DNA of 53,993 bases, from the NCBI GenBank assembly GCA_035576005.1, contig DATLXH010000100.1:1-53993 (forward strand), read 5' to 3'. The notes below the pieces were generated by a model. It did no database searches, was not told where the DNA came from, and saw only the letters and a list, made by a program, of their open reading frames with translations. Each line of letters opens with the position of its first letter. The stretch's first letter is position 1. A program made the position numbers and the translations under genes. This DNA is from DATLXH01 sp035576005. Its GTDB lineage: Bacteria; Acidobacteriota; Thermoanaerobaculia; Gp7-AA8. Below, in pieces: positions 42,910-51,352 of the stretch.

Positions 42910-43791
42910 ATGAACGACATCATCACTGAAACCTCGCTCCCCTTCCCTCTCCGTGCCCGCGGCAAAGTCCGCGATGTGTACGAGGTGGGCGATGACCTTC
43001 TCTTCGTTGCAACCGATCGCGTCTCGGCCTTTGATGTAGTCCTTGGGGCCGGGATTCCATCTAAAGGAACGTTGTTGACCAGAATCTCGGACTTCTGGTT
43101 CGACAAATTTTCCGACATCGAGAATCACAGGGTCGAGAGCGATTTCGACCAGATGCCTGCAGAGGTCCGGAACTTTGAATTTCTTCGTGGAAGAACGATG
43201 CTCGTCAGAAGGTGTGAAGTCATTCCCGTCGAATGCGTCGCACGGGGATATCTCGCCGGATCAGGTTTGAAGGAGTATCAACAGACGGGAAGTGTTTGCG
43301 GAATCGAGCTCCCTCGCGGGCTTCGAGCAGCCACGAGACTTCCTGAGCCCATCTTCACGCCGGCGACGAAAGAAGCAAGTGGCCACGATCAGAACATCGC
43401 ATTCGAGCAGATGGCGGAGATCGTGGGCCGGTCACTGGCCGCGACTCTTCGAACTATGACGCTGGACATCTATCGCCGGGCAGAGGAGTACGCTGCTGGC
43501 CGAGGCATCATCATCGCGGACACGAAGTTCGAGTTCGGAATTCTGGAGGATCGCGTGATCTGGATCGACGAAGCCCTCACGCCGGATTCGTCAAGGTTCT
43601 GGCCAGCAGCCGAGTACTCCGAAGGGAGCAGCCCTCCCTCCTTTGACAAGCAGTTCATCCGCGACTGGCTCGAAAGTACCAGCTGGGACAAGACCCCGCC
43701 GGCTCCCGAGCTGCCGGACGTGATCGTGGATCGCACGCGCGCGAAATACATCCAGGCCTACGAATGGCTCACGGGCAAAGCGTTCGAGTGA
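42910..43791 (+). CDS. purC: SAICAR synthetase PurC
   Basis: Joins aspartate to CAIR in purine synthesis. RARGKVRDVYEVGDDLLFVATDRVSAFD, PVECVARGYLAGSGLKEY, PIFTPATKEASGHDQNI and DTKFEFGI are diagnostic. 293 residues is typical of the longer bacterial and yeast-like form. No strong Shine-Dalgarno site is visible. A half REP (GACAGACACTCCTG, 43796) follows 4 bases after the stop. Confidence 0.96.
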   Translation: MNDIITETSLPFPLRARGKVRDVYEVGDDLLFVATDRVSAFDVVLGAGIPSKGTLLTRISDFWFDKFSDIENHRVESDFDQMPAEVRNFEFLRGRTMLVRRCEVIPVECVARGYLAGSGLKEYQQTGSVCGIELPRGLRAATRLPEPIFTPATKEASGHDQNIAFEQMAEIVGRSLAATLRTMTLDIYRRAEEYAAGRGIIIADTKFEFGILEDRVIWIDEALTPDSSRFWPAAEYSEGSSPPSFDKQFIRDWLESTSWDKTPPAPELPDVIVDRTRAKYIQAYEWLTGKAFE

Positions 43792-43839
43792 CGTGACAGA
43801 CACTCCTGCGTTATGGCGACGGTCCGGGAGCGGGCTTAG

Positions 43840-44127
43840 CCCGCATTTCTCACAGAATGCGAGCGCAGGGACGCACGGCGTGCGTCCGGTACCCTGTCCC
43901 TGACCGAAACGATTGTCGTCGGCCATCGCTTTGGACGAGGGTTCATACCGGGATGCAGAATTCCTGATGCGAATGTCTGGTGCCGGACGGGAGGCCCTGC
44001 GTCCCTACACCCGCCCCGGTTGCTCTCGACACAGTGTCAACTATGCTCTCGTCGCGAAACCCCTCGTGCGCCTCGCATCCAGGCCGCTCTCGGCCACCTC
44101 GCCACGTAGGCCTGTGAGAAATGCGGG
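43840..44127 (+). repeat. Long composite repeat, copy D
   Basis: Complete copy filling most of the 336-base gap between purC and the GH8 gene. It starts CCGCATTTCTCACAG and ends CTGTGAGAAATGCGGG. Complementarity reaches past the core (TTAGC at left, GCTAA at right). The right end directly abuts the TAG stop of the convergent GH8 gene. A GCAG head precedes the first palindrome. Confidence 0.9.
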
Positions 44128-45441
44128 CTAACGCCCGGCGCTCTTCGCCGTCGGTGATGACTCCGGCTTCCAGGTGTTACCGGTCATCATCAGTAGTGAG
44201 AGCAAAGTAACGCTGTCCTCGTAGTATCCCTGATGTTTTGCAAACACGGAATCGTACAAGTCGTTGAGCCAGGCCTGTTGAGAGGGTTCGGTCATGGCGG
44301 CGACACCGAGAGGGGCTGCGAAGAAGATCGAGAAATAGTCGCTGTCCGGCAGCGGACTGCCGTCGAGCGCATAACCACCGCGGATCTGGCTCGGCTTCGC
44401 TTTCGCGGCGACGATCGCCCATTGCGCGATCTTTCTCGTTTGAGCCAGTGCCACCGAATCCCCGCTCAAGAGCGCGTCTGTGCCGAGATGCCACGGAACG
44501 CGCCCTGCGTTGTAACCGTAGTTCCCGTCGTTGACGCCCTCCAGGAAGGATGGAGGTGCGGGACGGGGAGTATGGTCGGCCGCAGACACGGGCACGATGA
44601 AGTCCGGAAGAAGTCCCGTGCCGGGACTGTATTTCTTCTGCATCTGGCTGATCACAGATTGTGTCTCGGCGATCACGCGCGCCCAGACCGGATCCCTGGT
44701 TGCCACCCCAAATGCCCGGAAGTGATCAGGAATGAGATCCGAAGATCGGGGAGTGTACTGGTTGTAGGTCTCGCCGTCCGCCTTGACCCAGTCTCCGAGC
44801 ATCGGTAGCCGACTCTCCGGGCCAATCGTCGAAGCGAGAATGCCTGCAATAACCGTTTTGGCGGCTTCGCGATAGTCACGATCTCCACTGCTGCCCCACT
44901 GCGCATCAGCCTTCAGCAGCGCGTAAGCGATGTAGGTGTCGCCGTCGAACGCACTGTAGTTCCCGCTGGAAACGGGGACCTGCCAACTCATCAGACGTGA
45001 ATCGCGGCGGCTGGGATAGGTCCTGGAAAACTTCCAGAGTCCATCGAAGAGGTTCCGGGCATCGGGGTCGTGGCCGGCCATCAACGCCACGATCAACATT
45101 CCGTAACCCTGACCTTCTGACACAGTACGCCCGGGGTTGGTGGCGCCAAACGAAACGCGGAAGAGCGCGCTTCCGTCCGCGGATTTCCCCGCGGGCAGAA
45201 GATACTTCGCTTTCCACACCTCGTAATAGGCGCGAACATCGTCGTCCTGTCTCGCCTGCGCGCGCCGATTCGGACGAATGGTGCCCGCAGCGTAGGTGAC
45301 GTGCTGGGGAAAGGGACGTCGTGGCCCAGCCTGAACGCTGGAAGGCTTGACGACGGGAACGCCCTCTGCTGGAGCGAGGAGCGCGGCAATGAGCGCGAGG
45401 GGAAGGCAGCTGTATCTCATCGCGGCGATCTTAACCCGCAT
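44128..45441 (-). CDS. Secreted glycoside hydrolase family 8 enzyme
   Basis: 437 residues with a signal peptide (hydrophobic core LPLALIAALLAPA). GH8 covers endoglucanases, chitosanases, licheninases and reducing-end xylanases; substrate cannot be told from sequence here. SEGQGYGM holds the general-acid Glu109. SAFDGDTYIAYALLKADAQW matches the GH8 signature apart from one residue, with Asp166 and Asp168. NDGNYGYNAGRVPWHLG and DYFSIFFAAPLGVAAM are later conserved blocks. The first ATG (45441) lies in the terminal repeat of copy G, with AAAGG nine bases before it; ATG 45420 also gives a signal peptide but has no ribosome site. The gene is bracketed exactly by copies D and G. Confidence 0.9.
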   Translation of the reverse strand: MRVKIAAMRYSCLPLALIAALLAPAEGVPVVKPSSVQAGPRRPFPQHVTYAAGTIRPNRRAQARQDDDVRAYYEVWKAKYLLPAGKSADGSALFRVSFGATNPGRTVSEGQGYGMLIVALMAGHDPDARNLFDGLWKFSRTYPSRRDSRLMSWQVPVSSGNYSAFDGDTYIAYALLKADAQWGSSGDRDYREAAKTVIAGILASTIGPESRLPMLGDWVKADGETYNQYTPRSSDLIPDHFRAFGVATRDPVWARVIAETQSVISQMQKKYSPGTGLLPDFIVPVSAADHTPRPAPPSFLEGVNDGNYGYNAGRVPWHLGTDALLSGDSVALAQTRKIAQWAIVAAKAKPSQIRGGYALDGSPLPDSDYFSIFFAAPLGVAAMTEPSQQAWLNDLYDSVFAKHQGYYEDSVTLLSLLMMTGNTWKPESSPTAKSAGR

Positions 45442-45558
45442 TTCTCACAGACCTTTGTCGTGAGACGGAGGAGAGTGGCTTGGATGCGAGGCGCACGGCG
45501 ATTTTGCGACGAAGGCATAGTCGAGAGCGAAATTGCCGTGCAACGAAGCAGAGGCAGC
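45435..45558. repeat. Short hairpin repeat, copy G (right arm truncated)
   Basis: Starts CCCGCATTTCTCACAGACC; the left arm is complete (to about 45520), and the inverted right arm breaks off after GCAACGAAGCAGA near 45556. It overlaps the first seven codons of the GH8 reading frame. Confidence 0.85.
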
Positions 45559-45650
45559 AGTGACCTCAGTGCTTCTGATGAAGGCAACAGTGTGGAACCT
45601 GAGAAGCTGGAGTTAGAAACCAGGAGAGCTGCAGGCCCGGAATCGTCGTC

Positions 45651-45851
45651 GCCCCAGCCGTAAGGTCTTGTTGCCTAACTCCACAGAGGAGCGTTCGTCA
45701 TCCTGAGGAGCACTTTTGCGACGAAGGATCTCAAAATGCGACGCTGTGAAATCAATCAGTTACGTATTTTGAGATCCTTCGCTTTCGCTCAGGATGACGA
45801 ATCGCTGGTGAGAGTGGAGTTAGGCAACACGCCCGTAAGGCTGGGGAGTTC
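45651..45851. repeat. Nested inverted repeats (CCCAGCC outer, AGGATGAC inner)
   Basis: The outer arms 45651-45683 and 45817-45851 share CCCAGCC and TGTTGCCTAACTCCAC as reverse complements. Inside, 45697-45740 (GTCATCCTGAGGAGC, CGAAGGATCTCAAAATGCG) pairs with 45763-45800 (CGTATTTTGAGATCCTTCG, CTCAGGATGAC). The whole forms a roughly 200-base stem. It lies in the 785-base gene-free stretch upstream of GH8 (45442-46226). Confidence 0.85.
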
Positions 45852-45878
45852 ATCGCCAAGAGCAGTGAGCCCCGCAAG

Positions 45879-45985
45879 GAGCGGCATCGATGCCGCCGCT
45901 TCGCGGCTCTGTGGAGACCGTACCGACACACCCCACCCTCACGGGTGGGGCTAAAACGATGTCGCCGCTTCGCGGCTGCGAGGAC
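45879..45985. repeat. GCCGCTTCGCGGC direct repeats with a central hairpin
   Basis: CCGCCGCTTCGCGGCTCTG (about 45893) and TCGCCGCTTCGCGGCTGCG (about 45963) are direct copies of a palindrome also present at 1813 and 8858. Between them CCCCACCC-TCAC-GGGTGGGG is a perfect 8-bp stem with no U-tract. Beyond, to 46206, nothing gene-like is seen apart from GGGGGACATATCCCCC near 46149. Confidence 0.7.
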
Positions 45986-46206
45986 GCACGAGTTCATCAC
46001 CTCTTCATCAGCATCCCCGCTGTTAACCCGCCTCTAACGAGCGGCGTTGAAGGTGTCCCGTCACGCGACTCCCACCCGAGGGACAGTCGGATCAACTGCT
46101 TCGACCACAAGCCTCCCATCACGAGGTTGCCCCGGCATGAGGGGGACATATCCCCCCTGTAAAAAAGCAATCCTGAGGGCGCTATGAATGGCCGCGTCGC
46201 ATCACC

Positions 46207-46230
46207 GACAGACAGGAGTATCTGTCCTAC
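46207..46230 (-). repeat. REP-like palindrome supplying the queF stop codon
   Basis: GACAGACA-GGAG-TATCTGTC followed by CTAC. On the minus strand the GTAG head lies at the queF end, and the TAG stop of queF (46227-46229) is three of those four bases. Confidence 0.85.
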
Positions 46231-46592
46231 ACCGGTCCGCTCTTGCGATGGTCCACACGCACTTTCGTGTGGATACCGCCTCGCACGTAGAAATCGCCTT
46301 CGACGGTGATTGATCGGGGATCAATCGCAGCGACGAGGTCATCGAGGATCCGGTTTGTGACTGCCTCGTGAAACGCTCCCTCGTTCCGAAAGGACCAGAG
46401 ATACATCTTGAGCGACTTGAGCTCCACGCAGCGCGCGTCCGGAACGTAGTCGATGCGGATGGTTGCAAAATCGGGTTGTCCTGTCATGGGACAGAGGCAG
46501 GTGAACTCCGGCGCTTCGAATGAGATTCGATAGTCGCGTTCCGGCTTTGGGTTCGGGAAGGTCTCGATCTGCTTGGTTGGCTCGGTTGGCAT
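46227..46592 (-). CDS. queF: NADPH-dependent 7-cyano-7-deazaguanine reductase QueF
   Basis: Reduces preQ0 to preQ1 in queuosine tRNA modification. The 121-residue product is the short (unimodular) YkvM type. Catalytic Cys34 is in TCLCPMTGQPDFA, and Glu57 in CVELKSLKMYLWSFRNEGAFHE is the second key residue. ATG 46592 is where similarity starts. The stop codon TAG is part of a REP head. No other queuosine gene is in the window. Confidence 0.94.
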   Translation of the reverse strand: MPTEPTKQIETFPNPKPERDYRISFEAPEFTCLCPMTGQPDFATIRIDYVPDARCVELKSLKMYLWSFRNEGAFHEAVTNRILDDLVAAIDPRSITVEGDFYVRGGIHTKVRVDHRKSGPV

Positions 46593-46678
46593 AGTCGTGT
46601 TTGATCCAGAGGCTTTCGCGGATCTCGGCAGCCGCAATGAATTTCGCGTACGAAATCAGTGTCGATTGGCGCCGTGCT

Positions 46679-48136
46679 CTAACGTCGCGCGCCGTTCCCC
46701 ATGAGTTTCTGGTTCAACTCCTTGATCCGTTCCTGTAGTTGATTGATCTTGCCCTGAGCGTCTGCCTTGAGACGCTCCATATCGGCCGTCAGACGACCGA
46801 TTTCCTCGTCTTTGGCCCCACTGTCGGACTTCTGTTCGAGAGCCTCTAGCCGGAGCTCCAGATCGCTCTTCATCGCCTCGAAGGTCTCATCTTTCTCCTG
46901 CAGGCGCGCCCGAAACTTCTCTTCCTGCTCTTCGAACTGCCGCTTGATATCCATCAACTCGGTAATCTGAGAAAAATCCGAATAGCTCGGCGCCATTTCC
47001 CCTCCTTCGCGGACCCTCTCTTCGATAGCCGGGAAAAACTTCCTCAGCTTGAGCGACAAGTCGTCCGGATCGCTTGCAAGCTCCATCGCGTCCTTGTAAG
47101 TGATCTTCTGATGAACCAGAAGCGAGACAAGCGACTGGTTCATCGACTGCATTCTGTAGTATCCGACGGAGCCTTCCATCTCCTCGAGGATGTCTTTCGT
47201 GAGCCCATCCTCGATGAGCTTTGCGATCTTCGGCGAGTTCTTCAGAATCTCGACGCCCGCTGTCACCTTCCCATCAACTGTCCTGACGAGTTTGAGCGAG
47301 ATAATCCCTCGGAGAATCAGCGCCAGCTGCGAACGGACCTGCTTCTGCTGCTCGGCAGGAAACGCGTCAACGATCCGATCGATCGTCTGAGCCGCATTGT
47401 TGGTGTGAAGGGTCGAGAAAACCAGATGTCCGGTTTCGGCCGCCGTCATGACTGTTTCGATCGTTTCGACATCGCGCATCTCGCCGACCATGATGACGTC
47501 CGGATCCTGCCTGAGCGAGTTGCGCAACGCCTCTTTGAAGTTGGGTGTGTCGGTCCCGACCTCACGTTGGGTAATTGCGGCCACTCGGTCGGCAAAAAGG
47601 AACTCGATTGGATCTTCGACCGTGACGATGTGCAGCGGCTCACGCGATGCGATCTCAGACACCATGGCCGCCAGCGTGGTCGATTTACCCGAACCGGTTG
47701 GGCCTGTAACGAGTACAAGACCGTCCGGGATCTCCGTAAGCTCACGAATCGCCATCGGAAGCTCGAGCTCGTCGAGGCCGAGTATCTGAATCGGGATTCG
47801 CCGGAAAACCGCACAGATGCTGCCGCGTTGCAGAAACATGTTGCCGCGGAAACGCGCCACTCCGGGAACCCCGTATCCGAAGTCGACAGATTGGTATCGT
47901 GCAAACTTTTCCTTCTGTCCCTCGTTGAGCAGTGGCAGGAGCATTCGCTCAAGGTCAGCGGGCTTGAGCGATTCGCCCTTCATCGCCACCAGCTTCCCCT
48001 GCATCCTCAGTAGAGGGGGACGCATGGTCTTCAGATGAAGATCGGACGCCAGCTTCGAGGCCATGAACGCGAGAAGGTCGTTCAGCGCATAGCCGGACGG
48101 AGCAGGTGTGACAGGCGTCGGACTCTTGGAGGACAA
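46679..48136 (-). CDS. pilT: PilT-like type IV pilus retraction ATPase with C-terminal coiled coil
   Basis: About 485 residues from TTG 48136 (GGAG 11 bases upstream, just before similarity begins). GYALNDLLAFMASKLASDLHLKT starts the N-terminal domain. Walker A is GPTGSGKST, followed by the Asp box VEDPIEF, Walker B QDPDVIMVGEMRD and the His box STLHTNNAAQTIDRI. The usual PilT ends near residue 350-380; here about 90 further residues form a coiled coil (FEEQEEKFRARLQEKDETFE and onward). It could be PilT or PilU; no other pil gene is adjacent. The longer frame to 48322 crosses repeats and is rejected. Confidence 0.88.
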   Translation of the reverse strand: MSSKSPTPVTPAPSGYALNDLLAFMASKLASDLHLKTMRPPLLRMQGKLVAMKGESLKPADLERMLLPLLNEGQKEKFARYQSVDFGYGVPGVARFRGNMFLQRGSICAVFRRIPIQILGLDELELPMAIRELTEIPDGLVLVTGPTGSGKSTTLAAMVSEIASREPLHIVTVEDPIEFLFADRVAAITQREVGTDTPNFKEALRNSLRQDPDVIMVGEMRDVETIETVMTAAETGHLVFSTLHTNNAAQTIDRIVDAFPAEQQKQVRSQLALILRGIISLKLVRTVDGKVTAGVEILKNSPKIAKLIEDGLTKDILEEMEGSVGYYRMQSMNQSLVSLLVHQKITYKDAMELASDPDDLSLKLRKFFPAIEERVREGGEMAPSYSDFSQITELMDIKRQFEEQEEKFRARLQEKDETFEAMKSDLELRLEALEQKSDSGAKDEEIGRLTADMERLKADAQGKINQLQERIKELNQKLMGNGARR

Positions 48137-48271
48137 GCTGTTTGCAGCTCCTTGAATAATAGAGATTGATGGCCGCGCGTCAGTCTGACAGAAAGTTGCT
48201 GCTCTCTCCGCCCTCCAGCCGTGGACCGTCGGGTAATGAACCTTGCTACGCGAAGGAGCCGGCCGGTGATA

Positions 48272-48372
48272 AACCGAGCACGAGCTTGCGAGATCCTTCG
48301 CCCTCCCGCCGAACCTGCTCATGACGCGAGCATCCTGATGAGGCTTTTGCGACGAAGGATCTCAGGATGACG
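48272..48372. repeat. AGGATGAC-family inverted repeat
   Basis: GCGAGATCCTTCGC (48289) pairs with GCGACGAAGGATCTC (48348), followed by AGGATGACGCG. It is related to the inner hairpin at 45697-45800 and the degenerate block at 38.4 kb. It lies in the 389-base gap between pilT and the response regulator, which shows no gene. Confidence 0.75.
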
Positions 48373-48525
48373 CGTATTTCTTCACCGACTCACTGTTGCG
48401 GAGCAACATTTTCCAGCTCTGGAGGACATCTCGTTTCTCTTTTCTCAGTCGCTGCAATTTTGCCGCACATCGGCTCGCAAGGATGAACCCGGCTTCGATT
48501 ACACCGGTGCAAGGATGCCCATAGG

Positions 48526-48918
48526 CTACTTTTTCATCACAGAATCGAGAATCATCAAAAATGCTTCCTGCTGTTTAGGCTCCGTCTTGTTGATGACGGC
48601 GATGGTCTCCCCGATTTTGAATCTACGATGCAGCTCATCTGCCGGATGAGACGAGGTGATAATGACTCGTCGTGGAGAGACCCCTTTTCCCCGGGCGTAC
48701 TCGACGAACTTCTGGCCATCCATTCCCGGCATCTCCAGGTCGACGATCAGCAGGTCAATTGTCGAGTCGATGGTTGGCAATGCCTCGTACGGATGATGAT
48801 ACGTCTCAACCCTCGCGCGATCGCCATACCGTGCGCTGAGCATCTGGGCCCATAGCTCACAAAACGCTACGGAGTCGTCGACGATGACTATGCGCTTCTG
48901 AACCGGATCGGGCGTCAT
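48526..48918 (-). CDS. Single-domain response regulator
   Basis: 130 residues, all receiver domain. The acid pair is in VIVDDSVAF, the phospho-acceptor Asp60 in LLIVDLEMPGMDG, the switch residue in ITSSHP and the Lys in VINKTEP. There is no output domain, so it acts like CheY or Spo0F on partner proteins, possibly the pilus motor given pilT downstream, but that is only proximity. Its start overlaps the end of pyrC by four bases (ATGA), placing it in the pyrimidine transcript. An AAA-rich stretch follows the stop without a clear terminator. Confidence 0.9.
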   Translation of the reverse strand: MTPDPVQKRIVIVDDSVAFCELWAQMLSARYGDRARVETYHHPYEALPTIDSTIDLLIVDLEMPGMDGQKFVEYARGKGVSPRRVIITSSHPADELHRRFKIGETIAVINKTEPKQQEAFLMILDSVMKK

Positions 48919-50285
48919 GATTTCGAGCGGCGCTTATGAGCGGAATTGGAGGGCACGTCTTCCGATGCTCGATTCCCGCCCGTCGTGCGGCCGTCGTAAC
49001 GAATCGCTCCACCGACCACGGTTGCGATGATTCTTCCTCGGAACGTAGAACCTGTGAACGGTGAGTTCGAGGCCTTCGAAACAAAGTGCTCGACGGATGT
49101 TTCGCCATCGGGATCGAAGATGGTCACGTCACCAGGAGAGCCTCCTGCCAGAGTCCCTCCCGGAAGCGAGAAGATCCTGGCGGGAGCCACCGATAACAGT
49201 TCGATAAGACGAGAGATCCCGACGATCTTCGAATGAACCAGCCGGTCATAGGAAACCGCAAATGCCGTTTCCAGACCGGTGATCCCGAACGGGGCCAGAT
49301 CGAACTCCACATTCTTTTCATCGAAGTGGTGCGGGGCGTGATCGGTAGCAATCGCGTCGATCGTACCGTCCGCCAACGCCTCCAGCAGAGCGGCGCGATG
49401 CTCTTCCGAACGAAGCGGCGGGTTCATCTTGAGGTTGGTCGAGAAGGACTGCACCGCTTCATCCGTGAGGGCGAAGTGATGTGGCGCGACCTCGCAGGTA
49501 ACGCGCAGTCCTTTCTGCTTTGCGCGGCGCACGGCCTCGACAGCGCCCCTCGTTGAGAGGTGAGCGATGTGGAGGTGACCACCTGTTAGCTCTGCAATGA
49601 CCACATCCCGCGCGACCATCATCTCTTCGGCTGCTGCAGGCATTCCGCGCAACCCGAGGAGCGTCGAGTAGTAGCCCTCGTGCATTGCGGCACCTTCGGT
49701 TAGATTCAGATCCTGTTCATGTGCAACTACGGGTCGACCGAGCATCCCCGCGTATTCGAGCGCGCGGCGCATGAGCTGCGCATTGATCACCGGCTTGCCG
49801 TCATCGCTGAAGGCAACACAGCCTCCGGTGCTCAGGTCGGCCATCTCAGCCAGCTCTTCTCCTCGAAGACCACGGCTCACGGCGCCGATCGGATAGACCC
49901 GGCACGCTCCGTTGCGCTGCGACTCGGCGATGATCATTTCCGTCACCGCGCGCTCATCGTTAGGCGGTACGGTGTTTGCCATCGCGCAGACTGCCGTAAA
50001 ACCTCCGGCAACGGCAGCAAGGGTCCCCGATCGAATCGTTTCTTTGTGCTCCTGACCCGGTTCACGCAAGTGCGTGTGCAGGTCGATGAAGCCGGGAGAG
50101 ACGACCATCCCCGCGGCGTCGAGAGTCTCAATCCCTGAGGGTGGCTTGATCGAACTGGCGACTTTTGTGACCAGTCCCTCTTCGATCAGGACGTCCTTAC
50201 GATCATCGAGCCCCTGCGACGGGTCCACAACCCGGCCGCCTCGTATGAGGAGGCGCATCCCGGAAAGTACGTCAACTGTCGGCAA
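48915..50285 (-). CDS. pyrC: Dihydroorotase PyrC (class I)
   Basis: Closes the dihydroorotate ring in pyrimidine synthesis. All metal and substrate motifs of active class I enzymes are present: DLHTHLREPGQEHKE, FSDDGKPV, AHEQD, HIAHLSTRGAVE, APHHFALTDE and ATDHAPHH. About 456 residues, with a C-terminal Arg/Lys/Ser-rich tail. The preferred start is TTG 50285, with GGAGG five bases upstream, inside the end of pyrB; TTG 50300 and ATG 50258 are alternatives. It is third in pyrR-pyrB-pyrC-regulator. Confidence 0.95.
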   Translation of the reverse strand: MPTVDVLSGMRLLIRGGRVVDPSQGLDDRKDVLIEEGLVTKVASSIKPPSGIETLDAAGMVVSPGFIDLHTHLREPGQEHKETIRSGTLAAVAGGFTAVCAMANTVPPNDERAVTEMIIAESQRNGACRVYPIGAVSRGLRGEELAEMADLSTGGCVAFSDDGKPVINAQLMRRALEYAGMLGRPVVAHEQDLNLTEGAAMHEGYYSTLLGLRGMPAAAEEMMVARDVVIAELTGGHLHIAHLSTRGAVEAVRRAKQKGLRVTCEVAPHHFALTDEAVQSFSTNLKMNPPLRSEEHRAALLEALADGTIDAIATDHAPHHFDEKNVEFDLAPFGITGLETAFAVSYDRLVHSKIVGISRLIELLSVAPARIFSLPGGTLAGGSPGDVTIFDPDGETSVEHFVSKASNSPFTGSTFRGRIIATVVGGAIRYDGRTTGGNRASEDVPSNSAHKRRSKS

Positions 50286-51213
50286 GGTTTCCTCCCGCAA
50301 GCAGATAGAGGACAGCCATCCGAACCGCTACCCCGTTGGTCACCTGCTCGAGGATCACCGACCTGGGACCATCGGCTACATCCGAAGCGATCTCGACGCC
50401 CCGGTTCATCGGTCCCGGATGCATGACAAGCGCGCCTTCACGAGCCCTCGAGAGTCGCTCGGGAGTCAGGCCGAACGTGTTGTGATACTCCCGCAGAGAC
50501 GGGAAGCTGAGCCTTCCCTGACGCTCGAGCTGAATGCGCAGCATCATGATGACGTCCGCTTCCTCGAGAGCCTCGTTGAGTGAATGGACGACGCGGACAC
50601 CCATCTTCTCGATCTCGGCCGGGATCAACGTCGGAGGGGCCGCCACAGTTACATTCGCCTCCATCTTCGTGAGCAGGTGAATGTTCGATCGGACGACACG
50701 GGAATGCGTGATGTCGCCAATGATCGAAACGTTCACTCCCTTGAGCCTCCCGAGTCGCTCTCGAATGGTGAACGCATCGAGCAGCGCCTGGGTTGGATGC
50801 TCGTGCGCGCCGTCGCCCGCGTTGATGATCGATGCCGGCAGACGGTCGGCCAGCATCTTGGGCGCTCCGGGATACTTGTGCCTGATGACGATCATGTCGG
50901 GATGCATCGCCATCAGGTTCTCTGCCGTGTCGATCAGCGTCTCACCCTTCTCGACCGCAGACCCTGAAGCCGAGAAGCTGAGCGTGTCGGCCGACAGGCG
51001 CTTCTCCGCGATCTCGAATGAAACGCGCGTCCGCGTAGAGGCTTCCATAAAGAGGTTGATCACAAGCTGGCCCCGAAGCGTCGGAACCTTCTTCACAGGA
51101 CGCTCACTGACCTCCTTGAATCCCTCGGCGGTGTCGAGGATCAAGGTGATCTCGTCAGGAGTGAGTGGCTCGATTCCGAGGAGATCTTTCGAGCGGAGTC
51201 CGACTGTTCGCAT
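50272..51213 (-). CDS. pyrB: Aspartate carbamoyltransferase PyrB
   Basis: Committed step of pyrimidine synthesis. EASTRTRVSFE (carbamoyl-phosphate site, 57-67), SAVEKGETLIDT, GDGAHEHPTQALLDAFTI and MHPGPMNRGVEI match class B/C catalytic chains. 313 residues. No PyrI regulatory subunit is present. Bases before the ATG (CTCTCCCTA) contain no Shine-Dalgarno site, unusual for this window, and the preceding intergenic RNA forms a long heptamer-repeat hairpin. Confidence 0.96.
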   Translation of the reverse strand: MRTVGLRSKDLLGIEPLTPDEITLILDTAEGFKEVSERPVKKVPTLRGQLVINLFMEASTRTRVSFEIAEKRLSADTLSFSASGSAVEKGETLIDTAENLMAMHPDMIVIRHKYPGAPKMLADRLPASIINAGDGAHEHPTQALLDAFTIRERLGRLKGVNVSIIGDITHSRVVRSNIHLLTKMEANVTVAAPPTLIPAEIEKMGVRVVHSLNEALEEADVIMMLRIQLERQGRLSFPSLREYHNTFGLTPERLSRAREGALVMHPGPMNRGVEIASDVADGPRSVILEQVTNGVAVRMAVLYLLAGGNLADS

Positions 51214-51235
51214 TAGGGAGAGGTCAGAATGAAAA

Positions 51236-51347
51236 ATGCAGAATGCAGAATGCAGAACGGGACTGAGTCTTCAGTTTTAAACTATTCATCCTGCATTCTT
51301 CCTTCTGCTTTTCCCTTCTGCATTCTGCATTCTGCATTCTGCATTTG
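51236..51347. repeat. Heptamer tandem repeats in inverted arrangement between pyrR and pyrB
   Basis: TGCAGAA units run at 51237-51257 and their complement CTGCATT/TTCTGCA at 51290-51346, about three copies on one side and four or more on the other. In the minus-strand transcript they pair into a stem of 20 bp or more, and the stem's 3' side is followed by ATTTTTCATT, resembling a weak terminator. Confidence 0.85.
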
Positions 51348-51352
51348 CTCCC

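Noticed and set aside
45925..45960. Terminator at CCCCACCC-TCAC-GGGTGGGG
   Set aside because: Strong stem but no U-tract on either strand; it lies in a repeat cluster, so it is treated as part of that.
46141..46170. Terminator at GGGGGACATATCCCCC next to an A run
   Set aside because: For the minus-strand queF transcript the T run would precede the hairpin, and for the plus strand it is an A run, so it cannot work as an intrinsic terminator.
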